This document shows positions 1-9,831 of a DNA stretch of 64,000 nucleotides, piece after piece. A model generated the notes under the pieces. It was not told the DNA's origin and made no database searches. It saw only the letters and a list, made by a program, of their open reading frames with translations. Position numbers and translations under genes: made by a program. Numbering within the stretch: the stretch's first letter is position 1; each line of letters begins with the position of its first letter. Source of the DNA: Sabethes cyaneus (Eukaryota > Arthropoda > Insecta > Diptera > Culicidae); assembly GCF_943734655.1 (NCBI RefSeq), contig NC_071354.1, positions 14,738,501 through 14,802,500 of the forward strand, read 5' to 3'.

Positions 1-460
1 CTTTGAAGCCATCCTGGTAATCAATAAAAATGGATTTCTGTCTGTCTGTCTGTATGTACCTTATAGACTCGGAAACTACTGAACCGATCGGCGTGAAAAT
101 TTGTATGCAGAGTTTTTGGGGCCGGGGAAGGTTCTTATGATGGCTAGAGACCCCTCCCCCTCTAAGAGGAGGGCTCCCATACAAATTGAATACAAATTTC
201 TTCATAACTCGAGAGCTAATCAAGAAAATGGAACCAAATTTAGTATGCGGGGGTTTTAAGATGCACGATTTTTTTTGTGTACTGAGACTCTTCTCTCCTT
301 AAAGAGGGGTGGGGGCTCCTATACAGATGCAACACAAATTTCCTCATAACTCGAGAAAAAATCAAGTAAATGGAACCAAATTGGCATGTGATGGATTTTG
401 GAGACATAAATCTCCTCTGAGAGGGGGGGCGCCCATTTAAATAAAACAGAAATTTTTACG
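1..460 (-). repeat. 143-bp-monomer tandem repeat, truncated by window edge
   Basis: A CTGT microsatellite-like run near position 40 leads into about three degenerate monomers. Each carries a block reading 'ACAAATTTCCTCATAACTCG', then 'AAATGGAACCAAATT', then a G-rich 'AGAGGGG' stretch. The same blocks occur in reverse complement at 27181-27875, so this is one dispersed repeat family found in two orientations. It has no coding capacity. It is probably the internal part of a non-autonomous transposon, but the window edge cuts it off and no termini are visible. Confidence 0.6.
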
Positions 461-739
461 TAACTTAAAAACTAGTCGAACTCAAGAAATTTTAAACCCT
501 TCCTCAAAACGTTAGTAACACCAGCTGATTCAGGGCGACACGGCTGCAGACCACGAGTGTTTCCAGCGACCTGCCGTCGGAAGCTCCGGCCATTTCTAGG
601 TCTACTGACCTCTATTACTTTCCATCGGTTGGGACCAAACGAGCGACAGCGAGTAAAAAAGGTTGCAAAACTCGAAATCGTGACAAAGGTCATCAGAGAT
701 GTCCGATTCATGTACAGCACAGTTTAATTTGTGGCAATA

Positions 740-1035
740 CAAAATTTGCCGGATTAGCTATTTCTCTATGAAACCTTGTGCAATCGGTGACAGCCGGCGA
801 CGCAGGATCTGGGAGAGTTCCTCGTAGGCGGTGTTTACCAGCGTTATGCCACGATAGTTGCAGCAAACGAGACGATCACCCATTTCGAGATGGGACTAAC
901 GGCCATGCTTGTAACGCTCTGCTGGCAGGCGGATCTTACTGGCGGCTTTGTTGGTCTTCAGCAACCCGATATCTCGTTTGACGTTTTGGAGATCAGGTGT
1001 TGGGACATTACTATCTTCCATGGGAACTCCTAGGT
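740..1035 (-). pseudogene. RTE-type LINE remnant (start of reverse transcriptase)
   Basis: Minus-strand translation gives 'PMEDSNVPTPDLQNVKRDIG' and 'LLKTNKAASK', close to the peptide from the fuller RTE copy at 56040-56150 ('PMEDSNVLAPDLQEVKREIG'). Frames then shift through the segment matching the 'YKKGDRLDCCNY' start of the RT domain. Internal stops and frameshifts make it a dead fragment. RTE clade is assigned from the endonuclease plus RT layout of the copy at 54816-56515. Confidence 0.65.
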
Positions 1036-1359
1036 TATTTGAATCGTTTGTTTGAGAAACCCCACGTGTGCTTTTGACATAATTGTAGGAAAACAACAAA
1101 AACTGTTTTTCTCAAAATATTTTCAACCCCAACTAAGAAGTGTTGTGAAACCAATCTTTTTTCAGAATTTGAAAGAAGATGTAGGAATCCTCGAGGATTT
1201 AAAACTGTCAAAAACGATTCATTTTTCTGGGATGGCTAAAAAAATTTAATTTCACTTTCATAAACGACTGGTTACTTTGCGATGCTCAATTCCTGAGATA
1301 TGAAGTTTTGAAGTAAGTAGAGAGAAGTAGTCAACAGTTTAATAGCAGAAACAGTACAG

Positions 1360-2062
1360 ATTTCACTGTACAGTCGCTCGGCATCCTTGCGACGTGATCG
1401 GCCCACCGTAGCTTCCCGAATTTCGCTAGGTTTACAAGAGGCATCTCTCTAAGTTGTGCCTGCAGTTCGTGGTTTACACGGCTGCGTCACTATCCGCTTT
1501 CCGTACCGTCCTCTGCAACATCTTTCGTTCAAATATGGCTAATGTACGTGTTTTTCCGTAAGCAAACTTACAGTATATCAGTATAACCTGCGTAGAGGAC
1601 TACGACCGGTTAGCTTTGTGTGGCGGCGTATCGTCTTACCGTGGGAAAAGTAGAGGCAACATCCAGTCTGAATGCGTAGTAGAATCTCCTTACTCGTATC
1701 ATTGTTCATCGTCATCAATAGTTACTGTTCGTTGGTTTTCGACACATAATGATGCCAAAGTCGTCTGCGAAGACTGGGAGTTGGCTACTTTTGCTGTATA
1801 GCCGTTATAGTGCATTTTCTGCCATAGCTGTTCGCGCTCGAGCTAATCGTATGCTGCCCTAAAATCTATAAAAATGTGTTGCGTGGGATTATTGTATCCC
1901 CGACATTGAACCCATAGTAGTACGAACCCCCATAAAACCCGCCTGGTACTGTCAGGCCAGGCCAGGTACTACGAGGTCTCTTTCTATTTAGGGTGGGCAA
2001 CGTAACAAGATCTGGAAGAGCCTTTTGTAGGTGGCGTTGATCAGCGTAATGTCGCGGTAATT
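1360..2062 (-). pseudogene. RTE-type LINE remnant (RT palm to C terminus)
   Basis: On the minus strand the order is: start of RT (around 1985-2060), the 'ATHF/YIDFKAAYD' palm region (around 1830-1900), the active-site segment (around 1700-1790), then the C-terminal 'HELQAQL'-type region (around 1370-1540). The same order and similar words occur in the better preserved copy at 34440-35640. Every frame is broken. It lies next to a second remnant (740-1035) that repeats the start of RT, so these are two separate insertions or a rearranged one. Confidence 0.55.
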
Positions 2063-2064
2063 AA

Positions 2065-3240
2065 AGCTAGTTTCATTTAGAATTGGAGCAAACTTTTGCT
2101 CATATTGTGGCGCTCTTGGTGGACGGATTTGGAAGTTCTTGGTGCCCACGTGTCGGAAATTTTGTTAACTTCACCAATGTATTCTTGACATTCCGCAAAA
2201 TACAACTGTAGTTTGTAAACAAACAACATGCAAGCCGAAAGAAGGGAAAAAATTGTGCACAAGTATTTGAAAAATACATTGTGGTCCGCATCTAGGCTAG
2301 GCAAACAGCTGAAATTGCCCAGAAATACCGTATGACGCGTTATCAAACGGTATAAGGAAACATTAACGACGATTCGGAAGTCTCAAGCTAATCATCGGAG
2401 TGAAATTGTCAACCGGAAACTGCGTGGTAAGATTTTGAAGACCATCAAGAGGAATCCCAATCTGTCGGATCGTGGTTTGGCCAGAAAATTCGGTGCTGCC
2501 CATGGTACTGTGAGGAGAATTCGACTCCGGGAAGGAATCAAGTCGTATCGAGCTAGCAAACAAACAAACCGAACCATAAAACAGAATAATGTAGCCACCA
2601 AAATCCGTGCTCGAAAGCTGTTCGACTAGGTGCTAAACAAGTTCGACGAGTGTCTTCTGATGGACGATGAAACCTATGGCAAGGCTGACTTCGAGCAAAT
2701 GCCAGGTCAAATATTTTACTTGGCAACGGCTCGGGGGATGTTCCAAGCAAATTTGTTTTTGCCGACAAATTTGCACGAAAATGTATGATTTGTCATGGCA
2801 TTTGCAGCTATCGCAGAAAAACGAAAGTTTTCGTTGCAAATAAGACAATGACGTCGGAACTATACCAAAAGGAGTGTCTCCAAAAACGAATTTTGCCGTT
2901 CACTCGATTCCACCACCATCCCCTGGCTGATGCTTCAGCCAGATTTGGCAAGCTGTCATAACAGCAAAGTCGTTCAAGAATGGTATACAGAGAAAGGGAT
3001 CCAGTTTGTTCTGAAAGACCTTTACGCACCCAATTGCCCCAGTTCCGCCCTATTGAGAAATACTGGGCAATCATGAAGAGGAGACTCAAGGCAAAGGCAG
3101 AAGTTGTCAAAAACATCAACCAGATGAAGACCTGGTGGGATAAGATAGCCAAAACGATGAACGAAAAAAATGTGCGCGCCTAATGAACCATATTACAGGA
3201 AAAGTTCGAGAATTCCTTCGAAACCGTGATGAATAATTTT
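2065..3240 (+). pseudogene. DD37E mariner (ITmD37E-like) transposase, inactivated
   Basis: Reading starts at ATG 2228 (MQAERREKIVHKYLK) and runs through a paired helix-turn-helix region ('NPNLSDRGLARKFGAAHGTV', 2450-2510). The catalytic blocks follow: 'LLMDDETYG' (around 2659), 'PDLASCHNSKVVQEWY' (around 2939) and 'RPIEKYWAIMKRRLK' (around 3043). The spacing from the second Asp to the Glu is 37 residues once a one-base frameshift just before the Glu block is allowed for. That spacing marks the DD37E group known from mosquitoes. Several in-frame stops (for example near 2335 and 2628) show it is dead. Terminal inverted repeats were not resolved. Confidence 0.8.
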
Positions 3241-3880
3241 ATCTGTATTTTTTCTTAAAAGTATAAAGAAAATGATACATTTGTGTAAGAAAAGATCTTG
3301 AATTCAATAATAAATACCTGAAATACACGCAATTGTTTTTGTTCCAATACTATCTGAAGCAAGCTTTAATGCCAGAGCTTGAAAAGATATCGCAAGTTGA
3401 CTGTGACTGCGTGAATGCTTACGCTTTCTGCATTCAACTTGCGCATCAAAAACGATCACCCAATTGTTTTTTTTTTAATCCAGTGGATTACCTGGCTCTA
3501 TCTGGATAGTCAATGGATATTCTGAATCAATCTGGATCGCCTACAATCCATGTAACCTCTCAAGTCATTCCCCCGTTTTGCATTCATATTGAAAACTGAC
3601 TGGGAGTATAACGTGACGTATTTTTTCGTTTTTCTTTTTGTTTCCAAATCGGCTACCCACAGTAAAAGTTTGTCGTCCGCCGTTGGTCCGACTCAAGCAA
3701 AATGTTCGTTTGTGTCGGACAGCGCTCGACCGACTTCTTCTAAGACTGACCGAACTGCTGGTTGTGTTGTGCATAGCGTTTGTATTCCACCGGTGAATGA
3801 ACGGTGTAAAGCTAAAAACGCGGTTGAGTGGCTGTGATAGAAAAATATGACCGTTTAAATCGGCTAAAGCCCAGTCGGTT
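3241..3880. other. Intergenic, no recognised feature
   Basis: AT-rich flank of the mariner copy, followed by a more GC-rich stretch (3650-3800). Short open frames exist on both strands but show no motif, splice context or codon pattern that I recognise. It may be the tail of neighbouring transposons. Confidence 0.35.
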
Positions 3881-4625
3881 GAAGTGATTAAAGGATCGGT
3901 TACAGTAATGGAACCGATCGCCCTTTTTGTAAATGGAATAAGCTACACCTTGCATCCGCTTCTTCTCCAATTTTCTTGAAACTATCATGTGAAGAGCCAT
4001 TGCTAGTATATAGTATTTCTTTACCATTTTTAAAGAGTTCATTCGAGAGTCGGTCTTTTCTGTTGGTTGTATTTGTCTTCAGTTATTCGATTTCTCGCCA
4101 GACTTCTTCGAAATCAGAAGCCGAGACTCAGTTATCGCTTTTGGGCACTCATACATAAGTTAATTTACGTTCCTTGTTCTGTTATATCGCCTTTGAGATG
4201 CCCATCGAAGAACTGCTTCCTTCTGACGGTGTTCGTTTGGTATAATGTTTCTCTCTTCGTCCCTAGATATATCAAGCTTCGGTGTGTGTCCTTTGCGAGA
4301 TTGGTTCACCTTCTCATAGAACTTGCGCGTGCCATTAGCCCGGGATAGTTGTTCTAACTCATTTCTGTCCTCCTTCTGGTACTTTTTTCCTTCTCAGGAT
4401 CGTGGTCAACTCATTCTTCGCTCGTCAATACTTGGCCAAAATCTCTCTTGTGGCAATGCCTGGATACTATTTCCAAGCTTTTTTTTTCCGCTTCACCGCT
4501 TGCTGGCATTCCTCGTAAAACCAGTCAGTTCATGCACTCGGGGTTTCTGTATCCAGCACCGCGGTTGCTGCCTCATTAATGGCCGAGGGTATCCTACTCC
4601 ACCCGCCTTCGAGGGTCGAAGCAAC
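3880..4625 (-). pseudogene. RTE-type LINE remnant (endonuclease-RT linker to start of RT)
   Basis: Minus-strand translation gives 'YSIYKKGDRFHYCN' at 3900-3940, the degenerate form of 'VCPIYKKGDRLDC'. At the far end the translation matches the RTE linker ('EGGWSRIP.AINEAATAVL', around 4550-4615), parallel to 'EGGWGRIRSAIGEAATAAL' in the copy at 55570-55625. Frameshifts and stops occur throughout. Confidence 0.6.
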
Positions 4626-4959
4626 TAGCTTCGCATAAATAGTTTGGAAATTATTCTAAAAACGTGTAAAAAATACAGGATCTACATATACAGATCTCCT
4701 TGTCTCGCAAAAAGACATTACTGCAAAGTAATGAAAATCGAAAGATAGACATTTAGCGAAAACAGCTGGTGCAGATGGAAAACTAAGGATATATTCGAAA
4801 TCCGAAGATTATTTTACGTGACAATCAGAATAAATTGGGTCATGGTACGTCAAATTTCTTTTTTACTATTACATGTTAACTCTAATTCATTTCAAGAAGA
4901 TATTAAAAAATGATGTATAGTACAAAATGGTCAAACATGGAATAATTGAACTGAAAATG

Positions 4960-5518
4960 CACTCAAGTCGCTTTTTAGGCGAAGGATACGTCCCGCGTAA
5001 ATCAAAACCGCGTAAATTCCGAAATTCGCGTAGAAAAAACCGCGTAAATTCCAAAATTCGCGTAAAAAACCGCGTAGATTCCGAAATTTGCGTAAAAAAT
5101 ACCGCGTAAATTCCGAAAATCGCGTGAAAAACCGCGTAAATTCCGAAATTCGCGTAAAAAAACCCGCGTAAATTCCGAAATTCGCGCAAAAAAACGTGTC
5201 AATTCCAAAATTCGCGTAAAAAAAACAAAATTTCACGTAAAACAAAACTGTGGATTTCAACACTACGCGAAAAAATTGACGTTTTGAGCCCATCCGCGTA
5301 AATTCCGAAAATCGTGTGAAAAAAAACCGCGTAGATTCCGAAATTCACGTAAAAAACCGCGTAAATTCCGAAAATCGCGTAAAACCACGTAAATTTCGAA
5401 ATTCGCGTAAAAAAACCGCATAAATTCTGAAATTCGCGTAAAAAAACCACGTAAATTTCGAAATTCGCGTAAAAATAGTAGCGTAAAAAGAACTGCGTAA
5501 AAAGCGACTTCAGTGTGC
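4960..5518 (+). mobile_element. GCGTAAA foldback/MITE element, copy 1
   Basis: Terminal inverted repeats bound the element: left 'CACTCAAGTCGCTTTTTA', right 'TAAAAAGCGACTTCAGTGTG'. Between them are about 14 tandem or inverted units of the form CGCGTAAATTCCGAAATT(C)GCGTAAAAA, roughly 28-31 bp each. Each unit has internal dyad symmetry (TTTACGCG/CGCGTAAA; AATTTCGGAATT). A unique spacer ('TTTCAACACTACGCG', around 5255) divides the array. The same element lies in the opposite orientation at 58659-59010. It is non-coding; the long frames here encode only a repeated NLRGF/REF peptide and are artefacts of the unit. Confidence 0.75.
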
Positions 5519-6250
5519 TTTAGTTAGAGAAAAAACCAGTTTTTTAATTTTACATATGTTTGAGATAAAACTTCAAGCTTTCATAAACGGTCAAGTTTGA
5601 TTTTTTTCGTTTGCCCCTTTTTGCTGCATTCTGTTCTGAAAAAGACTAAAAAAACACAGGAAAAACGTTAGAACTCGTTATACATATGAGTTTTTAACAT
5701 ACAATGTTCTACAAAAATATGTCTTTTGATAAGAGAAACAACTTTGTAAAACATTATGATGCAATAAAACCATTAAATTTGAAGTAATTAACGAAAAAGT
5801 GATTTTGAAGGGGTCTTTACATAAAACACCTTGTGAGTCAAAAACTATGATAAATACGCCTACTATGTTTTTGGCAAAGTTACTTATATATTCTTTAGCT
5901 ATAACTTTGTCGAAGAAATTATTCTTCTATCTTTGTTATATAAAAAGTTATTATGTGTTATGTGTTTACAAGCAAAACTGGAACATAATCGTTGATTTCA
6001 CATTAATTATCTTTTAAAGTTGAACAACTTTGCTGGACATTGTGGGGAGCTATTTTGAGCCACAAAAAACTTTTCACTTAATTTTCGCCTCTGGACCACT
6101 ATGCATTGTCATTGTCATTGAAGAAAAACAAAAATCAGCCACAATAATTTCATTTAGTAATTTTTTTTATTTAGTAATTTAAAAATTAAAAATAATCGAA
6201 ATCAATAAATAAATTAGTTAATGGTTGATTAGAACCACATAACAACTTCA
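5519..6250. other. AT-rich intergenic, probable old transposon debris
   Basis: Very AT-rich sequence. It contains a line 'CTCTGGACCACTATG' (around 6091) followed by CATTG/TCATTG repeats. This resembles the ends of the Transib-like element at 9832-12613 in altered order, but no partner terminus was found. No coding or RNA gene is visible. Confidence 0.3.
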
Positions 6251-6523
6251 CTAAGTAATGCAAAAGTCCAGTGAAAAATTCGTTTGATTTACTTCTCGCA
6301 ATCCCCGAGCCCCGTCGGACGGGGACTGCAACTCACCGGCAACGGACGAAGGAAACAAAAAAGGCGTTGCCAAACAAACCAGCGCTTCATAGAGATGTGC
6401 CCTCTCTCTCTTTCCGTCTTTCTGCCACTCTCTCACGCGCGCGTGCACTCACCGTCACACTCGTTGTTGAATGCCGTTCGATAATGGCGAATCCTTGCAT
6501 TGCTTGGTGGAGTGCTGCTGCTT

Positions 6524-6530
6524 TCAGTTC
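6524..6530 (+). promoter_or_regulatory. Candidate initiator of the zinc-finger gene
   Basis: The motif TTCAGTT fits the insect Inr consensus (TCAGTY) with A+1 at 6526, 73 nt upstream of the proposed start codon at 6599. No TATA box or convincing DPE is visible, so this is only a positional suggestion. Confidence 0.25.
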
Positions 6531-6598
6531 CCCCATCCAAACGCGCGCGCACCCTGACAGAAGCGGTCCTTTCCGGCACGCAACCACGTTTGCATTGT

Positions 6599-8178
6599 AT
6601 GTCGAACGATGGGAAATCGTATCAGTGCGGCCATTGCTTCTTTTTTTTTTGTTCGCTCTCTGATGAGTTTCCCCACTCTGATGCGGATGGGATGGTTTGC
6701 AATTGTGGGTTGGAGGACACGGACTGGTGTTGGGTTACGGCTGATTTCGCCACTAGATTAATGGTTTGTTATGAAGTGCTGAACCTCACCACGAAACTGT
6801 TTTTCCATTTTTCAGTTCATCTCATGACGACAAGTTGAGCGAGCACGATTCAGGGAATTCCAACGGATCATCATTGGAGTCGGAGGAATCGCTGTCTGAG
6901 GTATGTTAGGCATAGCAACGCTTGTAGGTCACGTGTACCGGGTGTACTTAATTTGCATTTTTTTCCCTAGGCAACGCCCTCGGAAGGGTCAACCAATGGC
7001 AGTGACGCGGAAAATGATGCTCCCGAGTTGAGGCCGTTCGAGTGTGCCGAGTGTGGTAAAAGCTATACCCGGAAGCTGTATCTAATGCGACACTACGTCC
7101 AGCATACCCGCGAGCGGCCGTATCAGTGCGAAGTGTGCGACAAAAGCTTTGCGTACGCCAGTTCGCTGTCGTCACATCGGAAACTGCACCTGGCTTCGTG
7201 TGAGCACAAGTGTGACATTTGTAACAAAACATTCACCACGGCGGACATGCTGGCGGCTCACAAAACGGCAATTCATTTCGGCGAACGACCCTACAAGTGC
7301 AAACTGTGCAAGAAAACATTCGTCCTGTTGCATGCCTACAAAAGTCACAAAAAATGGCACCAACAGTTTAATCCATATAAATGTGCGGTTTGTGAGAAAG
7401 AGTTTATGAAAAAGATCAGCTTGAAGAGTCATTTGAGGGTTCATACCGGTGAGAAACCATTCTCGTGTGACATCTGTCAGAAAAGCTTCACGCTGTCTTC
7501 TACATTATCTTCGCACAAGAAGCTGCACGGAGAAAAGCCAGCGATGCAGTGCGAAACTTGTGGAAGAAGATTTACGCAGGCCAGTGCTTTGTCTACACAT
7601 AAGCACCTGCACACGGAAAAACGTCCCCATAGTTGCGAGTTATGTGGAAAACGCTTTATACGGCTTCACGCCTTGAAAATTCACATCCGAACACATTCCG
7701 ACGAACGGCCCCATCAGTGCGATCTGTGCCCGAAGAATTTCCTGGAGAAACACGTTCTAATCAGGTAGGTGTGCAAATCCTTTCACTCACTATTGAGCAG
7801 CAACAATCGTGTCCACTCACAATCGGAAACTTTTCCAGACATCTGAAGACTCACACGGACGAGCGCCCGTACAGTTGTGACACTTGCGGCAAGGCGTTCA
7901 AGGAAAAGTACGACCTGTTGCGGCACGTTCTGATCCACACCGGTCAGAGGCCGCACAAGTGCGACGTGTGCTCGAAAACCTTTGTGCAGTCGAATGCACT
8001 GACCAAACACCGACGGCGGCACGAGCGGGACGACGATGGCGCTGCCGGAATGGCGTCGGATAAGGGAAAGGTGTTGCAGAAGAGTCAGAAGATTGTTGGT
8101 GCAGTGAAGAAGTGTAAGACTGGTTCCGTCGTTGCTGCAGGTGGGTGGAATGCCGGCCCGATGCCGGAAGAAGTCTAG
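6599..8178 (+). CDS. C2H2 zinc-finger protein with 11 fingers
   Basis: Predicted nuclear DNA-binding protein, target unknown. Reconstructed exons are 6599-6618, 6816-6900, 6971-7764 and 7839-8178. The last two introns (6901-6970 and 7765-7838) have clear GT..AG ends and rejoin finger 9 exactly (LIR|HLKTH). The first short exon and its donor (ATC|GTATCA) are a weaker inference, chosen because the phase fits and it gives an MSNDGK start running into a Ser/Asp/Glu-rich head (SHDDKLSEHDSGNSNGSS). Eleven C2H2 units follow, from FECAECGKSY to HKCDVCSKTF. Linkers are partly canonical (HTGEKPF, HTGQRPH, HTDERPY). A short Lys-rich tail ends at TAG 8176. Neither a zinc-finger-associated (ZAD) nor a BTB domain is visible, though an upstream coding exon could have been missed. 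The ortholog is not recognised. Confidence 0.85.
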
Positions 8179-8265
8179 TCGGGGTTGGGCGGTAAAGGCG
8201 GAAGAAGAAGAAGGTGTTACATGGTGAGATTTGATTTCAGTGAAAATAGTTGTACGGTTTGAGAA

Positions 8266-8271
8266 AATAAA
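8266..8271 (+). terminator. Poly(A) signal of the zinc-finger gene
   Basis: AATAAA lies 88 nt downstream of the stop codon, in a short GA/T-rich 3' UTR. It is the first canonical signal after the gene. Confidence 0.6.
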
Positions 8272-9826
8272 TAGTGGCTTTGTTGAGAAGAGACTTGTGA
8301 TAGATGCCATGTATTTCGAAATCCGTTTGTTCTTCCTAGGCTTGGGACAATATTAGAGTGCGGTGTCAATCTAAGTTTTACTTACTTACAGTTTAGTCTT
8401 AGTGGAGGTCATGAAAGAAAACGTTTGTGAATACGAGTTGGTCCTAACATAGGCGGAAAGTTATTGGGAACTATTATATTCACTAATAGTGGCTAATTAG
8501 AAGTTTCTTTTGGAAAACCTTTTTTATTCACGAAAACTAAGCAATTTTTTCCATTATACTAGCTTTAATTTGGTAAATCAAACACTTACACGTATACTTA
8601 CGTACACTTTACACGATTTCAAACGACTGGCCGCGAATTTTTGTCGAAATTATTGTACAGTGTGGGCCACAGAGTGGTAGGATTTTATGAAATTTAAAAT
8701 AGGTACTGCCATAATATATGATTTCATATCCATGTTCCATGGATGAAATTTAAAAAAAAATCAAAATCAGAAAGCTGCACAAAAATTCCGATAGAACTTT
8801 TTCTATTTTAAAGGCATCGCTGATTTCGAAAATTCTTAACTCATGAACCAAACATCGCAGGATTTGTATTGAAAATGCAAAAAAATATTTTTAGTAATCC
8901 AAGATTTTTTTTTATTCGATTAACTTTTAATTTTTTTTAATTCGATTAACTTTTAATATCGTTGAGCGATACCTTATGCAACTGTTTGGACCGGTTGAAC
9001 ATTGGAATCCTTGAAACCGCCAACTCCTAAGTCTAGAAGGTCCTTTACGGTCAAGCTTGGATCGTTGATTATACCGTCAATAATCCCTATGCGGACAGAA
9101 AGGTACACGCGAAACTAACGCCTTTAAAAGTTCAATTGCAGAAATCTTGTCTACATGCTTGTGGCTCGAGAGCGAAACATGCAGCTTTTTTGGCCGGCCT
9201 TTCTAAATCTCGGTCACGGCAGAATAATGCTTAGCCAGATCCCAAAAAATTGCAAAATACGCCAGAACTGATACAATATACTGCTCATTCTTTTCTGGTT
9301 CTAGTACAGATGAAATTAACTCAGCATTGCTAACCTGCAACCAACGTTTTGAGCGAATCACTTGCGTTCATGTTCGTGTTGTTCTGGAAAATCGTGAATG
9401 AAATCAAATGTGAACTGCCGACAACGGCAAACGAAATTACAATAAACGTAAACATTGCTTCGAACTTTTAATTAATTTCCTTCAACTAGGTTGTGGTTGA
9501 TTTTAAAAAGCAGGCAGTTTAAAAAACTATACTTTGAGATATAAAATATCGGTCAAGAGCAGGGAAGTTGACTGACAGGTTAGTCGGGCAATCATTCAGC
9601 ACTGCAATGCATAAATGAATTGTTTTGGAGGGTAGAAAACTGAGAAAGACACACACCGTCAGTAGTTCAGTAGTCATGTCCATAGGCTGACAAATAAAAG
9701 AATACTACCAGGGGTAAAATTGCATGCGCCGAATGTGTTGTATATTTACCTCCATGCTGGGTTGTCAACTATTTGAAGCACTAACGAGTGGTAAGAAAAG
9801 CTTAGCTTGAACAAAAAAGAACTACC
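8272..9826. other. Intergenic with a possible transposon coding remnant
   Basis: Mostly AT-rich with no host gene. A direct duplication, 'TTCGATTAACTTTTAAT', occurs twice at 8916-8958. Minus-strand translation of 8990-9250 gives fragments such as 'DGIINDPSLTVKDLLDLGVG', which look like a decayed transposon protein, possibly a LINE ORF1. The family could not be fixed. Confidence 0.3.
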
Positions 9827-9831
9827 CAATG

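Noticed and set aside
4880..5450. Several 60-120 codon overlapping frames encoding NLRGF/REF/ANFGIYAV repeats (also 58489-59030)
   Set aside because: They are translations of the GCGTAAA repeat units in the foldback elements, with no start context, and occur in several frames of the same DNA.
6500..6838. 112-codon frame upstream of the zinc fingers
   Set aside because: It runs through poly-T and into the intron and acceptor before 6816. Only its internal ATG at 6599 gives a phase-consistent exon.
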